Source: JAGTVG01 sp964389805 (lineage in GTDB: Bacteria > Bacteroidota > Bacteroidia > Cytophagales > Cyclobacteriaceae). Taken from it: 30,512 nucleotides of DNA. Positions within the stretch are counted from its first letter, which is position 1. Every line of letters starts with the position of its first letter. The DNA is taken from positions 1 through 30,512 of the forward strand of contig CAYMFU010000042.1 in assembly GCA_964389805.1 (NCBI GenBank), read 5' to 3'. Shown one piece after another: positions 16,657 through 24,777 of this stretch. The notes below the pieces were generated by a model. The model made no database searches. It saw only the letters and a program-made list of their open reading frames with translations, and was not told the origin of the DNA. The translations under genes were made by a program, and so were the position numbers.

Positions 16657-17160
16657 TTAAAGGGAAATCTGGTCCGGAAGCTTAATCTCTTTCAATTGTC
16701 CCGTACCTTTATCCAATTGGGACCACAATAAGTCATCAAAAGTCAGGTGTACCATGCCTCCTGGTGGTAAAAAACCTATAACATCAGTGGATAAATGCTC
16801 ACAAAGATGGGTGATAGAAGGATTATGCCCAATAATTAAAACTGATTTAAGGGAATTATCAAGGTTCGAAATGAATCCAAGCAAGGTTCGTACAGAAGCC
16901 TCATAGAGATCTTCATCAATTTTAATTTCAGAGTGATCCAGTTTGAGCTGGTCCGAAAAAAGTTGTGCCGTATCGATGGCTCGTGCAGCATGGCTTGTTA
17001 ATATGACATCAGGTATAACTTCTTCTAAATACATGTATCTGGCCAGTCTAGAAGCATCCTGAATCCCTGAATCTGTTAATTCTCGTTCAACATCTTTTTG
17101 TCCGGGCTCAAGATTCCTGCTTTGAGCATGACGAATTAAAATTAAATTACGCTTCATCAT
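16657..17160 (-). CDS. SixA-like histidine phosphatase
   Basis: A 167-residue member of the histidine phosphatase (phosphoglycerate mutase-like) superfamily. The phospho-acceptor motif is ILIRHAQS at 8-14 (Arg10, His11), the conserved arginine sits in TSHAARAIDTA, and the second catalytic histidine is in IIGHNPSI near 109-115. The short length, and SHAARA in place of the longer mutase loops, place it with the SixA group, which removes phosphate from histidine of phosphotransfer proteins; relatives may have other phosphoester substrates. Two ATGs (17160 and 17157) are possible starts, differing by one Met. It is divergent from topA across 149 bases. No partner sensor kinase is in the window, so the substrate is unknown. 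Confidence 0.85.
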   Translation of the reverse strand: MMKRNLILIRHAQSRNLEPGQKDVERELTDSGIQDASRLARYMYLEEVIPDVILTSHAARAIDTAQLFSDQLKLDHSEIKIDEDLYEASVRTLLGFISNLDNSLKSVLIIGHNPSITHLCEHLSTDVIGFLPPGGMVHLTFDDLLWSQLDKGTGQLKEIKLPDQISL

Positions 17161-17309
17161 TCAATTTTTAATAATTATTTCTCCTTTGTTCGCCATACCA
17201 GACGTACACAAATTCAATCATGAATTTATTAAGTTTTACGAGTAAAAATTCATTTTCTTATTTTTTTTGTTAAAAATATTGATATTTGAAGCTTTGAAAA
17301 TTATAAGGA

Positions 17310-19619
17310 ATGACCAAAAATCTTGTTATCGTAGAATCGCCAGCTAAGGCAAAGACTATCGAGAACTATCTCGGTAAAGAATTTATAGTGAAATCCAGCT
17401 TTGGGCATGTTAGAGATCTTCCAAAGGATAACGAAGCCATCGACATCAAAAATGGCTTTAAACCGACATATGAAATCCCTAAGGATAAAAAAGAGGTTAT
17501 TAAACAACTGAAAAAAGAGGCTGCAAATTCTGAATTGGTATACTTAGCCAGTGATGATGACCGTGAAGGGGAAGCCATTTCCTGGCATTTAAAGGAAGCA
17601 TTAGACTTATCAGATAATAAAGTCAGGAGGATTGTTTTTAGGGAAATTACGAAAAATGCCATATTGAATGCCCTGGAAAATCCACGTGGCATAAATCTTG
17701 ACCTTGTTAATGCCCAACAGGCAAGAAGGGTACTTGACAGATTGGTTGGGTTCGAATTATCTCCGGTTCTTTGGAAAAAAATCAAAACAGGTCTTTCAGC
17801 TGGACGAGTACAATCAGTAGCCGTCAAATTGGTGGTTGAAAGGGAAAGAGAGATCGAGAAATTTAATATTGAGAGCTTTTACCGGATCTCCGCCTATTTT
17901 CTTGTGGAAGGAAATGTAATACTGAAAGCAGACCTACAAAAGCGACTGAAAACTGAGGACGATGCTGTTGAATTTTTAAAGTCGACAATTGGTGCTGCTT
18001 TCAATATTGAGAAATTAGAAAAGAAGCCTTTAAAAAAATCCCCTGCCCCACCCTTTACAACATCAACCCTTCAGCAGGAAGCAAGTAGAAAACTTGGTTT
18101 TTCAGTAACACAAACCATGACCATCGCTCAAAAATTATATGAGGCTGGCAAGATCTCATATATGAGAACCGATTCGCTTAACCTGTCACTTGAGGCCATA
18201 TCAGGTGCTAAAAATGAAATATTGAATGAGTACGGGCAGGAATATCTTAAGACAAGGCAATTTAAAACCAAGTCTCAATCGGCTCAGGAGGCTCACGAGG
18301 CCATCCGCCCTACTAATTTCTCGGTTCGTGATGCAGGGGCGGACAGAAATGCTAAAAAACTATACGAACTGATCTGGAAGCGTACAGTTGCATCTCAAAT
18401 GGCCGCTGCGCAATTGGAAAAAACAGTAGTTACTATTGGAATAAGTACAAGGCCTGATAAGCTTATTGCTACAGGTGAAATTATCAAGTTCAGTGGATTC
18501 TTGAAACTCTATCAGGAATCAAATGATGAAGAAAATGGTGAAAATGGTAAGCAAACTTTACTACCCCCGTTAAGCGAAGGGCAGTCATTGCAGTTAAAAG
18601 AGATGATTGCAAAACAGGGATTTACCAGGCCTCCACTAAGATATACCGAAGCAAGCCTTGTAAAAAAACTGGAAGAACTGGGGATAGGGCGACCATCAAC
18701 ATATGCACCCACGATTTCGACTATTCAGAAGAGAAACTATGTGGTAAAAGAATTTATAGAAGGCAAGAACAGGAATATTAAGGAAATAACCTTGAATGGT
18801 GAGAACATCGCCTCCAAGGAATCTGCTGAATCATATGGATATGATAAAAACAAGCTGTCTCCGACCAATATAGGTATCGTCGTTAATGATTTCCTGGTAA
18901 ACCATTTTCCATCCATTATAGATTATTCGTTTACTGCCAATGTTGAAGAAGAGTTTGATGAAATTGCACAGGGTCAAATGGCCTGGGAAAATATGATCAA
19001 CTCATTTTATGGAAAATTCCATCCGATGGTTGAAAAAACCGAAACGATCTCACGTTCAGAGGTAAGTGCTTCAAGAGAGTTAGGAACAGATCCGGAAAAC
19101 GGAAAAACGGTATATGCACGATTGGGGAAATTCGGGCCTATGGTTCAAATTGGAGAAAACGACGAAGATGAAAAACCCAGGTATGCAAGCCTTAGAAAGG
19201 GGCAATTTCTTGAGAGCATTACTCTTGAAGAAGCTCTTGAACTGTTTAAGCTCCCGCGTGAAGTCGGGCTGTATGAAGATAAGGAGGTAGTGGCCGGAAT
19301 CGGAAGGTTTGGCCCATATATCAGGCATGACAATAAATTTATCTCATTAAGCAAAGAAGATCCCTTACAGGTAAATATTGAAACCGCAATTCAATTAATT
19401 GAGGAGAAAAGAAAAGAAGAATCAAACAATATTATTAAAACATTTGAAGAACAGGCTGACGTAAAAGTATTAAAGGGCAAATACGGCCCCTACATAAAAT
19501 TTGGTAAGAAAAATTTAAAAATACCAAAAGATAAAAATCCTGAAGATTTGACTTATGAAGAATGCGTAGAGCTTTCGGAAAAAGCACCTGCTAAGAAACG
19601 CAGATTTACCAAAAAATAA
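17310..19619 (+). CDS. topA: DNA topoisomerase I
   Basis: A 769-residue type IA topoisomerase that relaxes negative supercoils. The Toprim domain is N-terminal (LVIVESPAKAKTIENYLG) with the metal-binding SDDDREGE at 81-88; the catalytic tyrosine is Tyr284 in ISYMRTDS. Instead of the Cys4 zinc fingers of E. coli TopA, the C-terminus carries three Toprim-C-type repeats, recognisable as LGKFGPMVQIG, IGRFGPYIRHD and KGKYGPYIKFG, then a basic tail (APAKKRRFTKK) that probably touches DNA. This is the usual zinc-free architecture in many bacteria, Bacteroidota among them. The ATG at 17310 gives MTKNLVIVES, the normal start. A sirtuin gene follows 5 bases after the stop, so the two are almost certainly one operon. 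Confidence 0.97.
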   Translation: MTKNLVIVESPAKAKTIENYLGKEFIVKSSFGHVRDLPKDNEAIDIKNGFKPTYEIPKDKKEVIKQLKKEAANSELVYLASDDDREGEAISWHLKEALDLSDNKVRRIVFREITKNAILNALENPRGINLDLVNAQQARRVLDRLVGFELSPVLWKKIKTGLSAGRVQSVAVKLVVEREREIEKFNIESFYRISAYFLVEGNVILKADLQKRLKTEDDAVEFLKSTIGAAFNIEKLEKKPLKKSPAPPFTTSTLQQEASRKLGFSVTQTMTIAQKLYEAGKISYMRTDSLNLSLEAISGAKNEILNEYGQEYLKTRQFKTKSQSAQEAHEAIRPTNFSVRDAGADRNAKKLYELIWKRTVASQMAAAQLEKTVVTIGISTRPDKLIATGEIIKFSGFLKLYQESNDEENGENGKQTLLPPLSEGQSLQLKEMIAKQGFTRPPLRYTEASLVKKLEELGIGRPSTYAPTISTIQKRNYVVKEFIEGKNRNIKEITLNGENIASKESAESYGYDKNKLSPTNIGIVVNDFLVNHFPSIIDYSFTANVEEEFDEIAQGQMAWENMINSFYGKFHPMVEKTETISRSEVSASRELGTDPENGKTVYARLGKFGPMVQIGENDEDEKPRYASLRKGQFLESITLEEALELFKLPREVGLYEDKEVVAGIGRFGPYIRHDNKFISLSKEDPLQVNIETAIQLIEEKRKEESNNIIKTFEEQADVKVLKGKYGPYIKFGKKNLKIPKDKNPEDLTYEECVELSEKAPAKKRRFTKK

Positions 19620-19624
19620 ATACA

Positions 19625-20317
19625 ATGAAAAATCTCGTAGTGCTGACCGGATCGGGCATCAGCGCTGAAAGTGGACTTAAAACGTTTCGGGAGTCTGGAG
19701 GATTATGGGAAGGATATGACGTGTATGAAGTGGCAACACCGGAAGGTTGGCATAAAAATCCAGCACTTGTATTGGAATTCTACAATCAGAGGCGAAAACA
19801 GGCCCTCGAATCTAATCCAAATGAGGCCCATAAAATTTTAGCAGATCTTGAGTCTCATTTCAATATCACCATCATAACCCAGAACGTAGATAACCTTCAT
19901 GAAAGAGCTGGTTCCAGCAATATCATTCATTTACACGGTGAATTATTTAAATCACGAAGCACTTTGGATGAAAACCTGGTATATGAAATGGATGGCTGGG
20001 AGTTAAACCTGGGAGATATCTGTGAAAAAGGGGGACAATTAAGACCCCATATCGTGTGGTTCGGAGAAATGGTTCCAATGATGGAGGTAGCAGCCAAGGT
20101 AACAATGAAAGCTGATATTTGTATTGTAGTAGGCACCTCTCTGGTAGTATATCCCGCTGCCGGACTTTTAGATTATGTGGGATCCGATATCCCGAAGTTT
20201 ATTGTGGATCCCAATATGCCCGATGTACGCAACAGACCTAATTTATATCTCATTGAAGAAAAAGCCTCCACAGGTATGCAAAAAGTACGGGATACATTAT
20301 TTGCAGAGTATATCTAA
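19625..20317 (+). CDS. cobB: NAD-dependent protein deacylase, class III sirtuin lacking zinc cysteines
   Basis: A 230-residue sirtuin that removes acyl groups from protein lysines using NAD. Seen: GSGIS at 9-13, the class III motif FYNQRR with Tyr53 and Arg56 (residues that in human SIRT5 and E. coli CobB bind the carboxylate of succinyl-lysine), TQNVD at 85-89, and the catalytic His104 in HLHGEL. The zinc module is degenerate: in place of two Cys pairs the segment 106-148 has only Cys133. Bacteroidota sirtuins of this type, as I recall, often lack the cysteines, so this is probably a stable variant and not a dead enzyme. It follows topA by 5 bases. Its stop overlaps that of a convergent lipoprotein gene. 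Confidence 0.93.
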   Translation: MKNLVVLTGSGISAESGLKTFRESGGLWEGYDVYEVATPEGWHKNPALVLEFYNQRRKQALESNPNEAHKILADLESHFNITIITQNVDNLHERAGSSNIIHLHGELFKSRSTLDENLVYEMDGWELNLGDICEKGGQLRPHIVWFGEMVPMMEVAAKVTMKADICIVVGTSLVVYPAAGLLDYVGSDIPKFIVDPNMPDVRNRPNLYLIEEKASTGMQKVRDTLFAEYI

Positions 20318-20811
20318 TTGGCTAAGGCTGGTTCAAAAGTCTCCTGAATAACTAAACCAACAGAATCTGCTTCGGTCGTCAGAAAAAGAGAAGTTATCTC
20401 AAGTATCTTTTTAATTCTTGTTTCGCCTTCTCCTGAATGATATGCAATTCTATCGATCCTGTCACTAATGTTACTTTCTTCAAGGGCCTCCCAGGATCCT
20501 GAATCAAGCCGTTCAGATATCCCCCCACAATAATCATCAATTGATTCAATGATATATATCTGTTCAGCATTCGAGGAAAAATATTTGGTTTCTATTAACA
20601 ATTCGCATTCTGAAATTTCTGGCGTTTGTCCATCTATGGTCAATACTTTTCTAATCCATGTTTTGGAAGAATCATTTGAGAGCAAACGTACAACTTCTGA
20701 TTCAGTGAACACAACTAGATTTTCATCTTCACCGCATGATGTAAAAAGGAATAAAACTATGGAGAAAGCCTTTATCCAGAACCTAGCTATATTGACTATT
20801 CGCATTTTCAT
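20314..20811 (-). CDS. Predicted lipoprotein of unknown function
   Basis: A 165-residue protein with a lipoprotein signal: basic N-terminus (MKMRIVNIARFWIK), hydrophobic stretch, and LFTSC with the lipidated Cys26. The mature part begins GEDENLVVFTESEVVRLLSNDSSKTWIRKVLTIDG; the early 'S-K-x-W' after a Ser-rich helix is reminiscent of small lipocalin-like lipoproteins common in Bacteroidota, but I cannot place it in a named family. Predicted to sit in the outer or inner membrane facing the periplasm. It is convergent with the sirtuin gene: the two stop codons overlap within CTAA at 20314-20317. The leuS promoter region lies on its other side. Confidence 0.75.
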   Translation of the reverse strand: MKMRIVNIARFWIKAFSIVLFLFTSCGEDENLVVFTESEVVRLLSNDSSKTWIRKVLTIDGQTPEISECELLIETKYFSSNAEQIYIIESIDDYCGGISERLDSGSWEALEESNISDRIDRIAYHSGEGETRIKKILEITSLFLTTEADSVGLVIQETFEPALAN

Positions 20812-20912
20812 AGGTTCAAAAATACATTCTAGGAACTACATATAAATGAAATTGAAAAAGAATCTATATTCCCAATCATTGGATAAATAATACAAGCGTC
20901 AATGGCAATATA

Positions 20913-20950
20913 AGAGTAGACTCTGTAAAAATAGAGATATATACCTCTAT
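20913..20950. promoter_or_regulatory. Two palindromes in the leuS promoter region
   Basis: AGAGT-AG-ACTCT at 20913-20924 and the 20-base near-palindrome ATAGAGATATATACCTCTAT at 20931-20950 (one mismatched pair). The second overlaps the expected -33 position of the leuS promoter, as an operator would. If transcribed, the four alternating AGAG/CTCT arms could also form competing hairpins. Confidence 0.4.
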
Positions 20951-20966
20951 GTAGTATTAAAACGAT

Positions 20967-20974
20967 TATTTTTG
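20967..20974 (+). promoter_or_regulatory. Candidate -7 promoter element for leuS
   Basis: TATTTTTG fits the Bacteroidota -7 consensus TAnnTTTG and lies 27 bases before the leuS ATG, giving a leader of about 20 bases. There is no TTTG at -33. Confidence 0.45.
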
Positions 20975-21001
20975 CATGCTTTAACGCTCTATTATAAAAA
21001 G

Positions 21002-23776
21002 ATGGCTGATTATAATTTTAAGGAAATCGAAAAAAGGTGGCAAACTTACTGGGATTCAAACCAAACCTATAAGACCATGATCGATCCCTCAAAACCAAAA
21101 TATTATGTTTTAGATATGTTTCCATATCCTTCAGGGGCTGGATTACATGTTGGTCATCCTCTTGGATATATAGCTAGCGACATAGTTTCCAGATTCAAAA
21201 GACTCAAGGGATTTAATGTTCTGCACCCAATGGGTTTTGACGCATTTGGACTTCCTGCCGAACAGTATGCGATCCAAACAGGTCAGCACCCCGCAAAAAC
21301 TACAGATCAGAATATCTCAAGATATAAAGAACAGTTATTGAATATCGGATTTTCCTATGATTGGAATACCGAAGTGCAAACATGTGCTCAGGATTATTAT
21401 AAATGGACACAATGGATATTTCTTCAATTGTTTAAAAGCTGGTATAACAATAGAACAAAGAAAGCTGAACCCATAGAAACCTTAATCAGTAAACTTGAGG
21501 TAGAAGGAAATAAAAATATTAAGGCAGCATGTGATGAAGACACTCCTGAAATTTCAGCAGATGAATGGCAAAATTATTCAGTGCAGGAAAAATCATTTTT
21601 TCTGCTAAAATATAGACTGACCTACCTTGCCGAAACCACTGTGAATTGGTGTCCTGCCTTGGGGACCGTTCTAGCAAATGATGAAGTCAGAGATGGTCTA
21701 TCCGTCAGGGGAGGGCATCCCGTAGAACGAAAAAAAATGAAGCAATGGAGCATGCGAATAACAGCATATGCTGATAGATTGCTTGAAGGATTAAACCGTA
21801 TCGACTGGACCGAAGCCTTAAAGGAGATGCAACGAAATTGGATTGGAAAATCTTTTGGTTGCTCAGTATCTTTTGATGTCTCCGATTCGGATCTGCAAAT
21901 GACCGTTTTTACTACCCGTATAGATACAATATTCGGGGTAACATTCATGACCATTGCTCCAGAACATGAGATGGTCGATCAACTTACCACCCCAGGTCAG
22001 TCAGAGGCAGTCAAAGAATACATCGAAATTGTTAAGAACCGATCTGACAGGGAAAGAATGAGCGATGTAAAAACTGTATCAGGCGTATTTACAGGTTCCT
22101 ATGTCATTCATCCCTTTTCAGGTAAAAAAATACCCATTTGGATTGCTGATTATGTGTTGGCAGCCTATGGAACAGGAATGGTAATGGGGGTTCCTTCTTC
22201 AGATACACGGGATTACGCATTTGCTAATCATTTCAATATCCCAGTCATACCTGTTCAGGAAGGCAAACATACCGATATTTCAAGTCCTGATTTTGATCCA
22301 AAAGCCGGGACGATGATCAACTCTGATTTTATTAATGGATTACCTGTGGCTGATGCTATTGAATTGGCTACAATTCGTGTGGAAGAAAAAGGAATAGGAG
22401 AAGCAAAAATAAATTTCAGGCTGAGGGATGCTGTATTTGGCAGACAAAGGTATTGGGGAGAACCATTTCCTATATTTTATGAAAATGAGATTCCTGTGCC
22501 AATGCCAGATAATGAATTGCCGTTAATACTTCCTGAGATCGATGCATACCTTCCCACAAAAACAGGTGATCCGCCATTGGGAAGGGCAACTGATTGGAAA
22601 TATAAAAATAAATATGCCTATGAGCTAAGTACCATGCCTGGCTGGGCCGGATCAAGCTGGTACCTGTTCAGGTACATGGATCCTAAGAATGACAATGAAT
22701 TTGTGAGTGAGGAAGCACAGGAATACTGGCAAAATGTTGACCTTTATATTGGAGGCTCTGAACATGCAACCGGGCATCTTATGTATTCGCGATTCTGGAC
22801 TAAATTCCTTTATGACCGCGGATATGTATCAGTTGATGAACCTTTCAAGAAACTAATCAATCAGGGGATGATTCAGGGGCGGTCCAATTTTGTTTATAGA
22901 ATTAAAGGGACCGACAAGTTTGTTTCATATAATTTAAGAAGTGCTTACGATGTACAGGAGCTTCATGTGGATGTAAATATCGTTGACAATGACGTCCTGG
23001 ATCTTGAAGCCTTCAAGGCGTGGAGTCCTGATTTTAAAAATGCCAATTTCATTCTTGAAGATGGAAAGTATATCTGTGGAAGCGAAGTGGAGAAAATGTC
23101 CAAATCACTTTACAATGTGGTCAATCCTGATGTGATAATTGAAAATTATGGGGCCGATACCTTAAGGTTATATGAAATGTTTCTTGGTCCGCTTGAACAA
23201 TCCAAACCTTGGAATACACACGGTATTGACGGAGTAAGTAAATTCCTGAGAAAATTCTGGCGATTGTTCCATGATAAAAACAATACATTCAGTATTTCTG
23301 AAGAAAAAGCGAGTGAGCAAGAATTAAAGGTCCTCCACAAAGCGATAAAAAAGGCTGTAGAGGATGTCGACCGCTATTCCTTTAACACGTCGGTCAGTAA
23401 TTTTATGATTTGTGTGAACGAGTTATCAAGTCTCAAATGCAATAAAAGAGAAATACTTGAACCTTTAAATATTATTATTTCTCCTTATGCGCCGCATATT
23501 ACTGAAGAACTTTGGTCATTGCTGGGACACCAGGAAAGTATTATGCAAGCAGCATACCCTGAATATAATGAAAAATATATTCAGGAAGATTCATTTGAAT
23601 ACCCGGTATCAATTAATGGTAAATTGAGGACTAAAATCAATTTTAACATGGATATGCCAAAAGAGGATATGGAGCGGGAGATCCTGGCTTCAGAAGTTGT
23701 TCAAAAATGGCTTAGTGGAAAGGATCCCAAAAAGATCATAATTGTTCCAAAGAAGATCATTAATGTAGTAGTATAA
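21002..23776 (+). CDS. leuS: Leucyl-tRNA synthetase
   Basis: A 924-residue class I aminoacyl-tRNA synthetase that charges tRNA-Leu. Seen: the HIGH-type motif LHVGH at 48-52, the CP1 editing domain in the middle (TTRIDTIFGVTFM, the GTGMVMGVPSSDTRDY pocket with its Asp), the KMSKS motif at about 698-702, and a C-terminal anticodon-binding helical domain ending in the small C-terminal module. A segment of about 60 residues before KMSKS (VYRIKGTDKFVSYNL and on) is longer than in E. coli and is typical of Bacteroidota enzymes. The frame extends 10 codons upstream to a TTG at 20972, but that TTG lies inside the promoter element; the ATG at 21002 (MADYNFKEIEKRW) is the normal start. Its stop is 2 bases from a convergent lipoprotein gene's stop. 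Confidence 0.97.
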   Translation: MADYNFKEIEKRWQTYWDSNQTYKTMIDPSKPKYYVLDMFPYPSGAGLHVGHPLGYIASDIVSRFKRLKGFNVLHPMGFDAFGLPAEQYAIQTGQHPAKTTDQNISRYKEQLLNIGFSYDWNTEVQTCAQDYYKWTQWIFLQLFKSWYNNRTKKAEPIETLISKLEVEGNKNIKAACDEDTPEISADEWQNYSVQEKSFFLLKYRLTYLAETTVNWCPALGTVLANDEVRDGLSVRGGHPVERKKMKQWSMRITAYADRLLEGLNRIDWTEALKEMQRNWIGKSFGCSVSFDVSDSDLQMTVFTTRIDTIFGVTFMTIAPEHEMVDQLTTPGQSEAVKEYIEIVKNRSDRERMSDVKTVSGVFTGSYVIHPFSGKKIPIWIADYVLAAYGTGMVMGVPSSDTRDYAFANHFNIPVIPVQEGKHTDISSPDFDPKAGTMINSDFINGLPVADAIELATIRVEEKGIGEAKINFRLRDAVFGRQRYWGEPFPIFYENEIPVPMPDNELPLILPEIDAYLPTKTGDPPLGRATDWKYKNKYAYELSTMPGWAGSSWYLFRYMDPKNDNEFVSEEAQEYWQNVDLYIGGSEHATGHLMYSRFWTKFLYDRGYVSVDEPFKKLINQGMIQGRSNFVYRIKGTDKFVSYNLRSAYDVQELHVDVNIVDNDVLDLEAFKAWSPDFKNANFILEDGKYICGSEVEKMSKSLYNVVNPDVIIENYGADTLRLYEMFLGPLEQSKPWNTHGIDGVSKFLRKFWRLFHDKNNTFSISEEKASEQELKVLHKAIKKAVEDVDRYSFNTSVSNFMICVNELSSLKCNKREILEPLNIIISPYAPHITEELWSLLGHQESIMQAAYPEYNEKYIQEDSFEYPVSINGKLRTKINFNMDMPKEDMEREILASEVVQKWLSGKDPKKIIIVPKKIINVVV

Positions 23777-23778
23777 TA

Positions 23779-24360
23779 TCACTCGTCATTCAATTCTCCT
23801 TCAGCAGGTTCTTCTTCTTTTTTATTTTTCTTTTTAAAGAGTCTGAATTTTTTCTTCTTTTTCTCTTCCACCGGCTCGGCATCCTGGTCTTCCACTTTTA
23901 GATCTTCCTGGATTTCCTGCATGGAACTACGAGGTGCCTGGAGAAGATGACCGTACATGGCATCATACAGTGCCTGATCATTATTGAAGATGGTTAAATA
24001 AGGTGAATGATAAATGCGGCCACCACCAAGGGAATCAATGCTTAAGGAATCAGGTGAGGCCCATGCTATTAAAAGTGAGTCCGGCGTTTCGGAATATACT
24101 GTTTTCATAGCAATGGTTTTCATCTCATTTAATTTCTTCTTATATGTTTTCTGGACAATAATCCCATATTTGCTCTTCTTTACCTTTCCTAATTTTTGTT
24201 TAGGAGTGGAATCGGCCTCAAAAAGAGAAAACTGCTCTTTAAAGACATCTTCGTCTAATATAAATTTACTTTGATATGCGGGACATGTGATCTTGTTGTG
24301 GCATGAAACAATCAGTATCACGAGCCCAATTAAAGGCAATATTTTACTTAGACGGAGCAT
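23779..24360 (-). CDS. Predicted lipoprotein with charged C-terminal tail
   Basis: A 193-residue protein with a lipoprotein signal: MLRLSKILPLIGLVILIVSC with lipidated Cys20. The mature start HNKITCPAYQSKFILDE has a second Cys in a CPAY motif that I associate with Cytophagales lipoproteins of unknown role. The middle carries TPDSL/SPDSLSIDSLGGG-type Ser-rich stretches, and the last ~45 residues are a highly charged Lys/Glu block (EEKKKKKFRLFKKKNKKEEEP), unusual for a periplasmic protein. It is convergent with leuS, 2 bases between stops. A possible minus-strand -7 element (TATATTTG, 24461-24454) would give a leader of about 85 bases containing a GGCAG/CTGCC inverted repeat. No function can be assigned. 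Confidence 0.78.
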   Translation of the reverse strand: MLRLSKILPLIGLVILIVSCHNKITCPAYQSKFILDEDVFKEQFSLFEADSTPKQKLGKVKKSKYGIIVQKTYKKKLNEMKTIAMKTVYSETPDSLLIAWASPDSLSIDSLGGGRIYHSPYLTIFNNDQALYDAMYGHLLQAPRSSMQEIQEDLKVEDQDAEPVEEKKKKKFRLFKKKNKKEEEPAEGELNDE

Positions 24361-24453
24361 ATCTCTTAAAAAACGGCAGGTATAATCTTATATTGCATTC
24401 TGCCACTTATAATATATGGATTGATTTTTCGAAAATCCTTCATTTAACCGGCG

Positions 24454-24461
24454 CAAATATA
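24454..24461 (-). promoter_or_regulatory. Candidate -7 promoter element for the charged-tail lipoprotein gene
   Basis: Read on the minus strand this is TATATTTG, matching TAnnTTTG, about 94 bases before the ATG at 24360. No matching -33 TTTG is seen. A palindrome TTTTCGAAAA lies just downstream at 24426-24435. Confidence 0.35.
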
Positions 24462-24559
24462 GTAGGATTTACAAGATTTTCGATTTACCTCAATTAATTT
24501 AAGATACGTGATGGATTTTAATTTAATAAGCTTCCAATCTGAAGGGAGGAAATATCTTG

Positions 24560-24760
24560 TTAATGTAAGACCAGGTTCCTGACTATAAGTATAATCAAAG
24601 CCAAAATGAAGATAATTATGCTGATTTTATTAACAAAATGCATTATCCTCAAGTTGATGTCGGGGTTTTTTCGACTTCCTTTTTTACGAAAAAAATAAGC
24701 GAATACTTCCTTAAAATCAAATATTTTCTTGAGTGGATATTTTTCTCTTTGATCTGCCAT
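24560..24760 (-). CDS. DUF6728-like small membrane protein
   Basis: A 66-residue protein with a cytoplasmic N-terminal half, FDFKEVFAYFFRKKG and NLRIMHFVNKISI, followed by one hydrophobic C-terminal helix (IIIFILALIILIVRNLVL). This matches the pattern of the small Bacteroidota family I know as DUF6728 (YFFRKK ... N-x-R-x-M-H-x-x-N-K-I), whose role is unknown. The start is the ATG at 24760. It lies 17 bases after the ispG stop on the same strand, so it is probably co-transcribed with ispG. It may act as a small membrane accessory, but nothing shows this directly. Confidence 0.8.
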   Translation of the reverse strand: MADQREKYPLKKIFDFKEVFAYFFRKKGSRKNPDINLRIMHFVNKISIIIFILALIILIVRNLVLH

Positions 24761-24777
24761 AATTTTAGCAATAACAG

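Noticed and set aside
20972..21001. A TTG start giving LeuS ten extra residues.
   Set aside because: The TTG lies within the -7 promoter element, and the family starts at the ATG at 21002.
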